Made by a program: the position numbers and the translations under genes
Assembly: GCF_900112975.1 (NCBI RefSeq)
Contig: NZ_FONQ01000003.1
Coordinates: forward strand, 32,579 to 96,578
From: Flavobacterium xueshanense
GTDB taxonomy: Bacteria > Bacteroidota > Bacteroidia > Flavobacteriales > Flavobacteriaceae
Direction: 5' to 3'
DNA: 64,000 nt
The notes under the pieces: model-generated
What the model was told of the DNA's origin: nothing
The model's input: only the letters and a program-made list of their open reading frames with translations
The model's database searches: none
Shown here: positions 7,488 to 15,806 of the stretch, in pieces
Layout of the letters: the number at the start of each line of letters is the position of its first letter
How positions within the stretch are numbered: position 1 is the stretch's first letter

Positions 7488-8123
7488 ATGAGAAGACTAC
7501 CAGTATATTTTTTATTAGACACTTCGGGGTCCATGCATGGAGAACCAATACAAGCATTAAATAATGCTTTAAGCGGTATGATAAACACATTACGTTCAGA
7601 TGCCCAAGCGTTGGACTCTCTTTGGATAAGTATTATAACCTTTGACAGGGAAGTAAAAGAAATCGTTCCATTAACAGAGCTAGTTAGCTTTCAGCTTCCA
7701 GAAATAACTTGTCCTCAATCAGGACCAACAAATACTGGAGCCGGTTTAGATTTTGTAATTCAAAAAGTAAAGAAAGATGTTGTAAAAGGTTCTCCAACTC
7801 AAAAAGGAGATTGGAAACCCTTGCTATTTGTTTTTACTGATGGAAAACCATCCGACATACAACTATACAGAGAAAAAACACCCGAAATTAAAAATTTAAA
7901 TTTTGGTGCTATAGTAGGTTGTGCTGCTGGCCATATGGCCAATGATGAAATACTAAAAGAACTAACAGATAATGTAGTTCATTTAGATTCTGCAGATAGC
8001 TCAACCTTAAAACAGTTTTTTAAATGGGTTTCAGAAACCATTGAACAAGGCAATAAAAGTCAAGGCACAGGAGAAAGTGTAACACTACCTCCTCCTCCAA
8101 GCGAAATAACTGTAGTAATATGA
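7488..8123 (+). CDS. TerY-type von Willebrand A protein (2)
   Basis: A 211-residue vWA protein like its upstream neighbour, with MIDAS DTSGS at residues 11-15 and FTDGKPSD (about 114-121). The ATG at 7488 is chosen because it gives MRRLPVYFLLD, the start shared by all three TerY proteins; an upstream TTG would overlap the small basic gene. The C-terminus LPPPPSEITVVI repeats the tail of TerY 1. Its TGA overlaps the next ATG. Confidence 0.92.
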   Translation: MRRLPVYFLLDTSGSMHGEPIQALNNALSGMINTLRSDAQALDSLWISIITFDREVKEIVPLTELVSFQLPEITCPQSGPTNTGAGLDFVIQKVKKDVVKGSPTQKGDWKPLLFVFTDGKPSDIQLYREKTPEIKNLNFGAIVGCAAGHMANDEILKELTDNVVHLDSADSSTLKQFFKWVSETIEQGNKSQGTGESVTLPPPPSEITVVI

Positions 8124-8374
8124 TGAGAATCATTCCGATTTTTATAAATATTTTAATTGTTGGGTTGTTTTTGTATTCAAAATTATTACCCCATAAAGAC
8201 AAATTAAATCCTCAATATAAAAAGATATTTGAATTTTTCAATGGTCTTTTCTCACCTCTTTTTAATTTTTCAAAAAAGAGAATAAAGCCTTTTCAGGTTG
8301 GTGTAGGGCTGTCTGTTGATATGACACAAATTGTTCTTTTAATTATTTTTTTAATCTTTTTAAATTTCTTTTAA
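8120..8374 (+). CDS. Small YggT-like membrane protein
   Basis: An 84-residue protein with an N-terminal membrane segment (about 3-18, IPIFINILIVGLFLYS) and a C-terminal one (about 68-84). The region LNPQYKKIFEFFNGLFSPLF and SVDMTQIVLLIIFLIFLNF resembles one repeat of the YggT family (P at the membrane edge, then D...IVLLI). Members are linked to osmotic stress and cell division, but the mechanism is unknown. It overlaps the TerY 2 stop by ATGA, so it is probably translationally coupled and part of the cluster. Confidence 0.6.
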   Translation: MMRIIPIFINILIVGLFLYSKLLPHKDKLNPQYKKIFEFFNGLFSPLFNFSKKRIKPFQVGVGLSVDMTQIVLLIIFLIFLNFF

Positions 8375-8375
8375 T

Positions 8376-8885
8376 ATGAGGATTGAATTACACTTTGGAG
8401 ATATTACAGAGTATAATGCTGATTGCATAGTAAACGCTGCTAGACCTTCACTGTTAGGCGGAGGCGGTGTAGATGGTGCAATTCATAAAAAAGCAGGAGT
8501 TGAACTTTCAGAATTTTGCAAAAATCTTGGAGGGTGCTCCGTTGGAGAAGCAAAAATTTCCCCTGCATTTCATTTGCCTTGCAATAATGTAATTCACACA
8601 GTTGGACCAAGATATTTATTTAAAAATGAATCCGAAATTCAAGATTTAAAAAATTGTTATCTGAATTCATTAGAAATTGCTAAAAAGAATGAAATTAAAA
8701 CATTAGTGTTTTCAAACATTTCAACTGGAGCTTATGGATTTCCAAAAGATTTAGCTTCAACTGTTTCTTTTGAAACAGTAACATCCTTTTTATTGGAAAA
8801 TGAATTTCCTGAAAAAGTTATTTTTTGTTGTTATGATATAGAAAATTTAGAATTGTATATGAATTTAATAAAACTAAATAGATGA
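8376..8885 (+). CDS. Macrodomain protein (ADP-ribose binding/hydrolysis)
   Basis: A 169-residue stand-alone macrodomain. The family removes ADP-ribose or acetyl groups from ADP-ribose derivatives. The binding loops are clear: GDIT (8-11), VNAARPSLLGGGGVDGAIH (about 19-37) with the catalytic Asn and Asp of the MacroD type, and ISTGAYGFP (about 115-123). It starts 1 base after the YggT-like gene and its stop overlaps TerY 3 (ATGA), so ADP-ribose chemistry appears built into the Ter operon. Whether it acts on protein, nucleic acid or free metabolite cannot be seen. Confidence 0.92.
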   Translation: MRIELHFGDITEYNADCIVNAARPSLLGGGGVDGAIHKKAGVELSEFCKNLGGCSVGEAKISPAFHLPCNNVIHTVGPRYLFKNESEIQDLKNCYLNSLEIAKKNEIKTLVFSNISTGAYGFPKDLASTVSFETVTSFLLENEFPEKVIFCCYDIENLELYMNLIKLNR

Positions 8886-9934
8886 GAAGACTACCCATAT
8901 ATTTCTTAATTGACATTTCTGAATCAATGGTTGGAGAACCTATTCAGCAAGTTGAGGAAGGATTGGCTACTATTATTCAAGCTTTAAAAACAGACCCACA
9001 CGCTCTGGAAACTGTTTTCGTTTCTATTCTCGTATTTGCTGGACAAGCAAAAACGCTAGTCCCTTTGCAAGAAATAGTTAGTTTCTATCCTCCCAAATTC
9101 CCTATTGGAAGTGGCACCTCTTTAAGTAAAGGTCTAGGCCATTTAATGCACGAATTAAGATCGAATATAGTTAAGACAACTTATGAAATTAAAGGCGATT
9201 GGAAACCAATTGTATTTCTTTTTACAGATGGTGTTCCAACAGACGACAGCAAAGTAGCCATTAATGAATGGAAACAAAATTGGCAGAAAACAGCCAATAT
9301 GATAGCCGTTTCCTTTGGTAACGAAACAGACATAAAATTATTAGGACAACTAACCGATAATGTTTTACAATTCAAAAACACTAATGTTCAGTCCTATAAA
9401 GAATTTTTCAAATGGGTTACAGACTCTATAAAAACTAGTAGCATCAGCGTTGAAAATAATGCAACAGGATTTGAGCTCGCAAAATTAGATGGCGAAACAT
9501 TATCCAAAATAGATTTAACAAAATCAGAAAACAAACAACAATTTGTAGATGATAATTATGTGGTCCTTAACGGGAAATGTCAAAATACCAAAAGACCCTA
9601 TCTAATGAAATACCGCAAGTCACTTGTACCATCTAGTTTTGCAGGAATTGAGTTAGCATCTAAAAGCTATAGATTAGTTGGAGCTTATCAAGTGGATAAC
9701 TCGTATTTTGAATTAGCAGACAATACCAATTTTAGTAATAAAGTTAATACTGATGAATTAATTGGTGGACCAACCTGTCCGTGTTGTGGTAATCAAATTG
9801 CCTTTGCGGTTTGCAGTTGTGGAAAAATTCATTGCATAGGAGAAGAAGAATTAAGTACCTGTCCTTGGTGTGAAACCCAAGCAACTTATGGTAGTGGTGG
9901 CGGTGGGTTTGATGTTAACAGAACACAAGGATAA
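8882..9934 (+). CDS. TerY-type von Willebrand A protein (3) with C-terminal zinc ribbon
   Basis: 350 residues. The vWA domain (1-200) has MIDAS DISES at residues 11-15 and FTDGVPTDD (about 114-122). A middle region (about 205-290) includes VVLNGKCQNTKRPYLMKYRK. The C-terminal part has four CxxC-like pairs, CPCC, CSC...C and CPWC (about 299-333), ending in a glycine-rich tail. It lacks the PPPPSE tail of TerY 1 and 2. The zinc part may bind the kinase, which carries its own ribbon. The ATG overlaps the macrodomain stop. Confidence 0.92.
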   Translation: MRRLPIYFLIDISESMVGEPIQQVEEGLATIIQALKTDPHALETVFVSILVFAGQAKTLVPLQEIVSFYPPKFPIGSGTSLSKGLGHLMHELRSNIVKTTYEIKGDWKPIVFLFTDGVPTDDSKVAINEWKQNWQKTANMIAVSFGNETDIKLLGQLTDNVLQFKNTNVQSYKEFFKWVTDSIKTSSISVENNATGFELAKLDGETLSKIDLTKSENKQQFVDDNYVVLNGKCQNTKRPYLMKYRKSLVPSSFAGIELASKSYRLVGAYQVDNSYFELADNTNFSNKVNTDELIGGPTCPCCGNQIAFAVCSCGKIHCIGEEELSTCPWCETQATYGSGGGGFDVNRTQG

Positions 9935-9937
9935 TTT

Positions 9938-11347
9938 ATGGAAGAATCAAAAAAATATATTCAGGCACTTTTATTCCAAAACAAAATAGAAATTCCTTCA
10001 AGTAAGCTTACTCTTTTTGATGATTTTATTAGTAATGAAACGAATATAAATTCAGTAAAAATAATTCAAGAAAATCAAAAAATGATTATGGCAAATTGGA
10101 CATTAAAAACACGAATTGAAGATATTATTCTACAATCAGTAACATTACCAAATGGGACCGTAAATAAAAAATATGAAACTAAATTTGACTTTATTCACTT
10201 AGGTTGGAAAGATATTATTTTTTCAGAAATTAAAGGCTTAGAGGATACTGGACTTGAGTTTAATAATGATGAAGATTTACTTTTTGGGAACCCTTTGATA
10301 AGTGGCGATTTAAAAATTAAATTTTTATTTAGAGTAAATGGTGAAACAGAAGATTCCATCCTGAATGAAAAAACAATAACTATTATTATAAATCCTGATC
10401 CCAAATCATTGTGGAAAAATATAGAAAGCGACAAAAATGCTCCTTTTTGGAAAGAGGACAATGTTGAAGTTTCAAGTGATTTCTTGGACAAAAAGATAGT
10501 AATAGCTTCCAAACGAGGCAGAAGCCACGCAAATGTTGGCTCTTTTAGAGACGATCATTTTACTTTCAAAAATATTAACGACACAGGATGGAGTGTTTTA
10601 TCAGTTTCCGATGGAGCTGGCTCTGCCAGTTTATCAAGAGAAGGTTCAAAAATGTCATGTGATTTAATAGTTAGTTATTTTGAAGAAAACTTCACCTCTG
10701 ATTTTTTAAAGGAATTTGACGAGACATTATTGGAACATCATAATAAAACAAATGAAGATTCTTCAAAAAAAATAAGTCATTTTGTCTACGATAACCTTTC
10801 GAAAGCGGCATGGTTCGTCCACAAAGAATTAGAAAAATTCGCAACAAAATTAGAAAAACCATTAAGAGATTTTCATGCAACGTTGATTTTTACATTAGTA
10901 AAAAAGTATGATTTTGGTTATGCTATTTTAACCTTTGGAGTTGGCGACTGTCCAATAGGTTTGATAAGTAAAGATTTGACTGAAATTAAATTGATGAACT
11001 GGTTAGACGTAGGAGAATTTGGAGGTGGAACGCGATTTATTACAATGCCCGAAATATTTCAAAGTGATAAATTTCAAACACGATTTGGATTCAAATTAGT
11101 GGATGATTTCTCCTATTTAATGTTAATGACCGATGGAATCTATGATCCGAAATTTGTGGTAGAAGCAAATTTAGAAAAAATAGAAAAATGGAATGAATTT
11201 CTAGGAGACTTACAAGGCAAAAACGAGGATGGTCTTAAAGTCGATTTCAATAAAGAAAATACTGAAATAGCCAATCAATTATCTAACTGGATGGACTTTT
11301 GGAATCCTGGCAATCACGATGATCGAACCCTAGCAATAATCTATTAG
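9938..11347 (+). CDS. PP2C-type serine/threonine phosphatase of the Ter cluster
   Basis: 469 residues. The N-terminal 185 residues are unassigned; WTLKTRIEDIILQSVTLPNG and the strand pattern suggest a beta-rich domain. The C-terminal PP2C_2 domain shows RGRSHANVGSFRDDHF (about 192-207), VSDGAGSASLSREGS (about 223-237; the Asp binds the catalytic metal), FGVGDCPIG (about 332-340) and MTDGIYDPKF (about 397-406). It should reverse phosphorylation by the kinase encoded 3 bases downstream. The kinase-phosphatase-TerY grouping is a known Ter module. Confidence 0.92.
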   Translation: MEESKKYIQALLFQNKIEIPSSKLTLFDDFISNETNINSVKIIQENQKMIMANWTLKTRIEDIILQSVTLPNGTVNKKYETKFDFIHLGWKDIIFSEIKGLEDTGLEFNNDEDLLFGNPLISGDLKIKFLFRVNGETEDSILNEKTITIIINPDPKSLWKNIESDKNAPFWKEDNVEVSSDFLDKKIVIASKRGRSHANVGSFRDDHFTFKNINDTGWSVLSVSDGAGSASLSREGSKMSCDLIVSYFEENFTSDFLKEFDETLLEHHNKTNEDSSKKISHFVYDNLSKAAWFVHKELEKFATKLEKPLRDFHATLIFTLVKKYDFGYAILTFGVGDCPIGLISKDLTEIKLMNWLDVGEFGGGTRFITMPEIFQSDKFQTRFGFKLVDDFSYLMLMTDGIYDPKFVVEANLEKIEKWNEFLGDLQGKNEDGLKVDFNKENTEIANQLSNWMDFWNPGNHDDRTLAIIY

Positions 11348-11350
11348 ACT

Positions 11351-12862
11351 ATGAAGACAATTAATGTAAAATCGATTAATGATTCTTCAAAAACATATCA
11401 GTTTGTTGATAATGGAGAGCCGATGCGCGGGGGAGTAAAAGATGTTTTTTTTAGTCCTGATAAAAAATATGTTGTTGCAATTTTTAGAGAGAGACTTGAT
11501 TTTAATCAAAAAGAAAGGTTGCAAACAATAACAAATCATTATTTACCTCAAATACAAAATAGAGAAGGCGGAGATTACTATTTAAATGAAGTATTTCGCT
11601 GGCCCACTGATGTAATAGAGCATAATGGATTGACAGGGATAATTGTCCCTATCTATAATTCTAAATTTTTCTTTAAAAAAGGTTATGAAACTAGTGATTT
11701 AATTCAAGGTAAAGAAAAAAATGGAAAATGGTTTGCGGGTGCAAAATTTAGGAATCCTCAATTTCCACTGAAAGTTGCTACATCAGAATTGGGGGATTGG
11801 TTAAGCTATTTTCAGGTATGTGTTAATTTAACTCGTGGCGTTAAAAAAATGCATGCTATGGGTTTAGCACATTCTGATTTGTCCTATAATAATGTACTTA
11901 TTGATCCAATTGAAAAATCAGCTTGTATGATTGATTTGGACGGATTAGTTGTACCGGGATTATTTCAAGCTGAAGTAATTGGTACTGCTGAATTTATAGC
12001 TCCGGAAGTACTTTCCAGCAAACATTTAAGCAAAACAGATCCTAATAGGAAATTACCTAATCGATTAACTGATTTACATGCATTACCCGTGCTTATTTAC
12101 ATGTTTTTATTACACAGACATCCATTAAAAGGAGGGAAAGTTCATGATTTGGATACTGAAAAAGATGATCTGCTATCTATGGGTGAAAAAGCGATGTTTA
12201 TAGAACACCCAACGGATAAAACAAACAGACCTAAACTTGCTCAAGGTTCAAAATGGGATTTACCCTGGGCAGATATAGTTAAACTTCCCTATTCGGTTAC
12301 TGGACCATATTTGAAAACATTATTTGACAAAGTTTTTATAGATGGATTACACAATCCAATGCAAAGACCAACTGCTGAGGAATGGGAAATTGCTTTACTA
12401 AAGACAACAGATTTAATGCAGAAATGTCATAATACTTCTTGTGAACAAAAATGGTATGTCTTTGACAATACAAACACTCCAAAATGCCCATTTTGTGGTA
12501 CTGCTCACAAAGGTACGTTACCAGTTTTGGACTTATATTATCAATTCAAACCAACGATTTGGAAACCTGAAAATCATAGACTAATGGTTTATAAAGACCA
12601 GTACCTTTTTCAATGGCATGTAAATCGAAATATTACTAGAAACGAAAAATTGACAGTTGAACAAAAAGTTCCGGTTGGGTATTTTACTTTTCACAACAAT
12701 AAGTGGGTGTTAGTAAATCAAAAATTAACATCATTGAAAGATGTCACTGAAGATAAGGAAGTTCCAATTGGAACCATGGTAGAATTAACCGATGGAAAAA
12801 AACTTTTGCTATCTAAAGAAGATGGCGGACGAGTAGTCGTAATTACAATGGCTAATAAATAA
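11351..12862 (+). CDS. Ter-associated protein kinase with C-terminal zinc ribbon
   Basis: 503 residues. The catalytic loop is HSDLSYNNVLID (about 174-185), with HSD in place of HRD and Asn retained, and the metal motif is IDLDG in place of DFG. GTAEFIAPEV (about 206-215) resembles the APE region. The N-lobe is divergent (PMRGGVKDVFFS, then VVAIFRER with a candidate Arg/Lys). A zinc ribbon, CHNTSCEQKW to CPFCGTAH, spans about 359-385, followed by a beta-rich C-terminal part. It probably phosphorylates Ter-cluster proteins. TerC follows after 29 bases. Confidence 0.9.
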   Translation: MKTINVKSINDSSKTYQFVDNGEPMRGGVKDVFFSPDKKYVVAIFRERLDFNQKERLQTITNHYLPQIQNREGGDYYLNEVFRWPTDVIEHNGLTGIIVPIYNSKFFFKKGYETSDLIQGKEKNGKWFAGAKFRNPQFPLKVATSELGDWLSYFQVCVNLTRGVKKMHAMGLAHSDLSYNNVLIDPIEKSACMIDLDGLVVPGLFQAEVIGTAEFIAPEVLSSKHLSKTDPNRKLPNRLTDLHALPVLIYMFLLHRHPLKGGKVHDLDTEKDDLLSMGEKAMFIEHPTDKTNRPKLAQGSKWDLPWADIVKLPYSVTGPYLKTLFDKVFIDGLHNPMQRPTAEEWEIALLKTTDLMQKCHNTSCEQKWYVFDNTNTPKCPFCGTAHKGTLPVLDLYYQFKPTIWKPENHRLMVYKDQYLFQWHVNRNITRNEKLTVEQKVPVGYFTFHNNKWVLVNQKLTSLKDVTEDKEVPIGTMVELTDGKKLLLSKEDGGRVVVITMANK

Positions 12863-12891
12863 AACAAAAATTAACTAATAAATTTAAACAA

Positions 12892-13890
12892 ATGAATCAA
12901 CACCCTATTTTCTCAGAACATCCCGGATTAGTAATCGTTTTTGCAATAGCTGTACTTGTAATGCTATTATTAGATTTAGGTATTTTCAACAAGAAAAGTC
13001 ATGTTGTTAGTAATAAAGAAGCTATTTCTTGGTCATTAGTATGGATAAGTTTATCTATGATTTTTAGCGGTTTGGTATACAATGTGGCAGGTCCCACAAA
13101 ATTCTATGAATTTCAATCGGCGTATTGGATAGAAAAAGCACTATCAGTAGACAACCTTTTTGTTTTTATTTTAGTCTTCAAATTCTTCGACGTACAAAAT
13201 CAAAATAAACATAAAGTTTTATTTTGGGGAATTATTGGAGCATTGGTATTAAGAGCCATTTTCATTTTTTCTGGAGCTTTTTTAATAGAACTAACCTATT
13301 TAAATAAAATTTTAAGCCTTATCGGAATACAAGGATTTAAGTATGATATTAATTTAATTATGACTCTATTTGGATTATTTTTAGTCTACGCAGGTATAAA
13401 ATCATGGTCAGCTGGAAATGAAGATGATGATGAAGATTATAATAATACAAGAGGAGCACGATTAATCAGGAAAATTTTTAACGTAAGTGATCATTATGAT
13501 GGGGATAAATTTTTCACTTTTGAAAATGGTAAAAAATTAGCAACTCCTTTATTAGTCGTGGTAGCGGTGATTGAGTTCACTGATTTACTTTTTGCTGTGG
13601 ATTCTATACCAGCAATTTTTGCAATTTCAAATGATCCTTTTATACTTTACACCTCAAACATTTTTGCTATTCTTGGTTTGAGAGCCTTATTTTTCTTATT
13701 GGATAATTTCATACATTTATTTAGTAAATTACAATATGGATTAGCGCTTATACTATCTTTTATTGGTATCAAAATGATTATATCACCTTTTTATCATATT
13801 GAATCGGTTTACTCATTACTTGTTATTGGAAGCGTTTTATTAATATCTGTGCTAGCTTCAATTATCTTCCCTGAACCAGCAGAAGCATAA
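12892..13890 (+). CDS. terC: TerC-family integral membrane protein
   Basis: 332 residues with about nine membrane segments, the usual TerC size. Signature acidic motifs within the membrane are present: IEKALSVDNLFVF (about 80-92) and EFTDLLFAVDSIPA (about 227-240). TerC is the membrane hub of tellurite-resistance systems and related members export metal ions such as manganese. A cytoplasmic acidic loop (GNEDDDEDYNNTRG) lies mid-protein. It ends the main Ter operon, as a strong terminator follows. The family call is firm; the transported ion is unknown. Confidence 0.95.
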   Translation: MNQHPIFSEHPGLVIVFAIAVLVMLLLDLGIFNKKSHVVSNKEAISWSLVWISLSMIFSGLVYNVAGPTKFYEFQSAYWIEKALSVDNLFVFILVFKFFDVQNQNKHKVLFWGIIGALVLRAIFIFSGAFLIELTYLNKILSLIGIQGFKYDINLIMTLFGLFLVYAGIKSWSAGNEDDDEDYNNTRGARLIRKIFNVSDHYDGDKFFTFENGKKLATPLLVVVAVIEFTDLLFAVDSIPAIFAISNDPFILYTSNIFAILGLRALFFLLDNFIHLFSKLQYGLALILSFIGIKMIISPFYHIESVYSLLVIGSVLLISVLASIIFPEPAEA

Positions 13891-13905
13891 ATTATCAAAT
13901 TTACC

Positions 13906-13957
13906 AAGGCCTCTATAGAATTTGCTAAAAAATTAGACATTATTTAGAGGCCTTTTT
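13906..13957 (+). terminator. Intrinsic terminator after terC
   Basis: AAGGCCTCTA (13906-13915) pairs with TAGAGGCCTT (13945-13954) and a TTTTT run completes at 13957. The loop is 29 bases. It lies 16 bases after the terC stop and closes the Ter operon. Confidence 0.8.
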
Positions 13958-13969
13958 GATTACATCATT

Positions 13970-14284
13970 ATGGACAAACTAATAAAAATAATCCTATCCA
14001 TAGCCCTCCTACTCTGCCTTCTCAATATGCCTTATGGTTATTACCAGTTTGTGCGGTTTGTAGCAATGATTGGTTTTTCTTATCTAGCTTATTCAGCAAA
14101 TGAACAAAACAGAAAAAACGACATGTTTATCTATATCGCCTTAGCACTTTTATTTCAACCATTTATCAAAATAGCATTAGGAAGAACCATTTGGAATCTA
14201 GTGGATTTTATTGTTGGAATAGGAGTAATAATATCCTTATTTAAAAAAAAGCAACAAATAAAAGCTTTTAATGATAAAAAATAA
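13970..14284 (+). CDS. Small multi-pass membrane protein (DUF6804-like)
   Basis: 104 residues with about four hydrophobic segments (LIKIILSIALLLCLL, FVRFVAMIGFSYLAY, MFIYIALALLFQPFIKIAL, LVDFIVGIGVIISLF) and a basic C-terminus (KKKQQIKAFNDKK). The layout resembles the DUF6804 family of small Bacteroidota membrane proteins. It begins just after the terC terminator, so it probably has its own promoter. The function is unknown. Confidence 0.7.
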   Translation: MDKLIKIILSIALLLCLLNMPYGYYQFVRFVAMIGFSYLAYSANEQNRKNDMFIYIALALLFQPFIKIALGRTIWNLVDFIVGIGVIISLFKKKQQIKAFNDKK

Positions 14285-14367
14285 CGCGACACAATTTTAC
14301 AAGCATTATTTTCTTTCAGACAAACTGTAATACAAGAATTGAATACAAATTATCTACAAAAACATAT

Positions 14368-14619
14368 ATGTCAAATTTTTATTGCGAATACTGCGGAACA
14401 AAAAGTTCCAGTATTTCGGGACTCACAGCAAACTCATGCCATCGTCATGTACTAGGCAGCGGAAAAGGAAAACATAAGTTATATGAAGGAAGTGAAAAGC
14501 CTAAATACAGCTGTAAATTTTGTGGGACTGCTGCTTCAACTATTTCTGGATTAACTGCCAATTCTTGCCATAGACATCCAAACGGCACTGGAAAAGGCAA
14601 ACATTTACCTTCTTTATAA
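14368..14619 (+). CDS. Tandem zinc-finger-like mini-protein
   Basis: 83 residues made of two nearly identical repeats of about 38-40 residues. Repeat 1 has YCEYCGTKSSSISGLTANSC and HRH, then GSGKGKHKLYEG. Repeat 2 has CKFCGTAASTISGLTANSC and HRH, then GTGKGKHLPSL. Each has CxxC and a CHRH cluster spaced about 16 residues on, suitable for one zinc ion. The gene stands alone between short gaps. A role in nucleic-acid or protein binding is plausible but not shown. Confidence 0.75.
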   Translation: MSNFYCEYCGTKSSSISGLTANSCHRHVLGSGKGKHKLYEGSEKPKYSCKFCGTAASTISGLTANSCHRHPNGTGKGKHLPSL

Positions 14620-14644
14620 CTCCCAATTAATACAAAAAATAAAA

Positions 14645-15100
14645 ATGAGTAACGACGTAAAAAATGATGCCGATAAATTAATAGAATATTCGGATAAAAT
14701 AGAAATTATACAAGAACAACAACTTCAAATCATTCAGTACAATAATGAAAAATTAGACAAGGTTATTGATTTTGCTGGAAAACTTGTAACTGTGGGTGAA
14801 TTGATTAATGAAAATAAAAGATTAGATAACGAAAGGATCAATCTTCAAAATCAAACCGCTCAAATTCTTTGTAAGCATCAAAGAAACATGACAATAATCG
14901 AAAAAAGATTTGCAGAAAGAGGACTGGTTTTTTCAAAATATTTTGAGGTGATTGATAAAGGACTTGAAACAGGGAATGATAATTTGGTTTTTATGGGATT
15001 GTCAGCAGTCAATAATTTAGTCATCTCAGATCCTTTACAAGACATTCAAAACACCTTAAGAGCTTTAGAAAGTAATGATACACTTGAATTAGATTTTTAA
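14645..15100 (+). CDS. Hypothetical helical protein, first of a three-gene set
   Basis: 151 residues, predicted mainly helical and highly charged, with a long coiled-coil-like stretch (about 5-85: IEYSDKIEIIQEQQLQIIQY, then NENKRLDNERINLQNQT). A helical C-terminal part follows (ERGLVFSKYFEVIDKGLETG). It has no signal peptide or membrane segment. It lies 3 bases before a TM2-type lipoprotein gene, so the two are probably cotranscribed. I do not recognise the family. Confidence 0.65.
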   Translation: MSNDVKNDADKLIEYSDKIEIIQEQQLQIIQYNNEKLDKVIDFAGKLVTVGELINENKRLDNERINLQNQTAQILCKHQRNMTIIEKRFAERGLVFSKYFEVIDKGLETGNDNLVFMGLSAVNNLVISDPLQDIQNTLRALESNDTLELDF

Positions 15101-15103
15101 AAG

Positions 15104-15802
15104 ATGAAAAAAATATTTTGCTTATTCATATATATTCTGTCCATTTCTTGTACAACAAATTCAAGCAAATTTCAGCAAATTACAGATTCAATAAATGTAG
15201 AAAATATCACAACTCTTAATTTTAAAATAGTTGAACCCAATGAGGTAAATACAGCATTAAAAAAAGAAGCATTAGCCAATTGGGATTCGAAGGGCTTTTT
15301 TAACAAATATCAATACTGGTTCTTATTTTTAGGAGTATACTTTATCGCTGGGTATATCCTAAATTCAAAAATTTCCGATAATATATATGACAATCGAAAA
15401 ACCAAAACAGCATACTTATATTTTGTTTTTTCATCATTACTTGGTGGTCATTTTTTATATCTGGGCAAATATTGGAAATATTGGTTGTATTCAATTTTGT
15501 TATTAATATTCTTATACATAAACACATTTATTTTTTCAAACTTTTACAATAACTCAAGTCTTTTAATTTATACCATAAATGAAAGTTTAACCAGCAAGGT
15601 TATTTTGTGCTTAATTCTAATCATATTAACAATTGATTTTTTAACCCTTTCAATTCAAGTTTTTAAAATAAATAAATCATTTAGAGCTTCTATTTCGCCT
15701 GAAATTTCTAAGGAAAGAAAACTGTCCTTTTTAGAAATAAAAAAAACATTAGAAAAAAATAATAATTTGATGTTACAAGAATATAATCAATGGAAAAAAT
15801 AA
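15104..15802 (+). CDS. TM2-domain lipoprotein-like membrane protein
   Basis: 232 residues. The start MKKIFCLFIYILSISCTTNS is a lipoprotein-type signal with a Cys at 17. Four hydrophobic segments follow (about 68-84, 100-118, 125-142, 165-185). The segment AYLYFVFSSLLGGHFLYLGK (about 102-121) matches the TM2 domain pattern (GG.H..YLGK). The C-terminus is charged and helical. TM2 proteins are two-helix membrane proteins of unknown mechanism. The neighbours are both coiled-coil proteins, and the three genes run with 3- to 4-base spacing. Confidence 0.7.
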   Translation: MKKIFCLFIYILSISCTTNSSKFQQITDSINVENITTLNFKIVEPNEVNTALKKEALANWDSKGFFNKYQYWFLFLGVYFIAGYILNSKISDNIYDNRKTKTAYLYFVFSSLLGGHFLYLGKYWKYWLYSILLLIFLYINTFIFSNFYNNSSLLIYTINESLTSKVILCLILIILTIDFLTLSIQVFKINKSFRASISPEISKERKLSFLEIKKTLEKNNNLMLQEYNQWKK

Positions 15803-15806
15803 TTAT

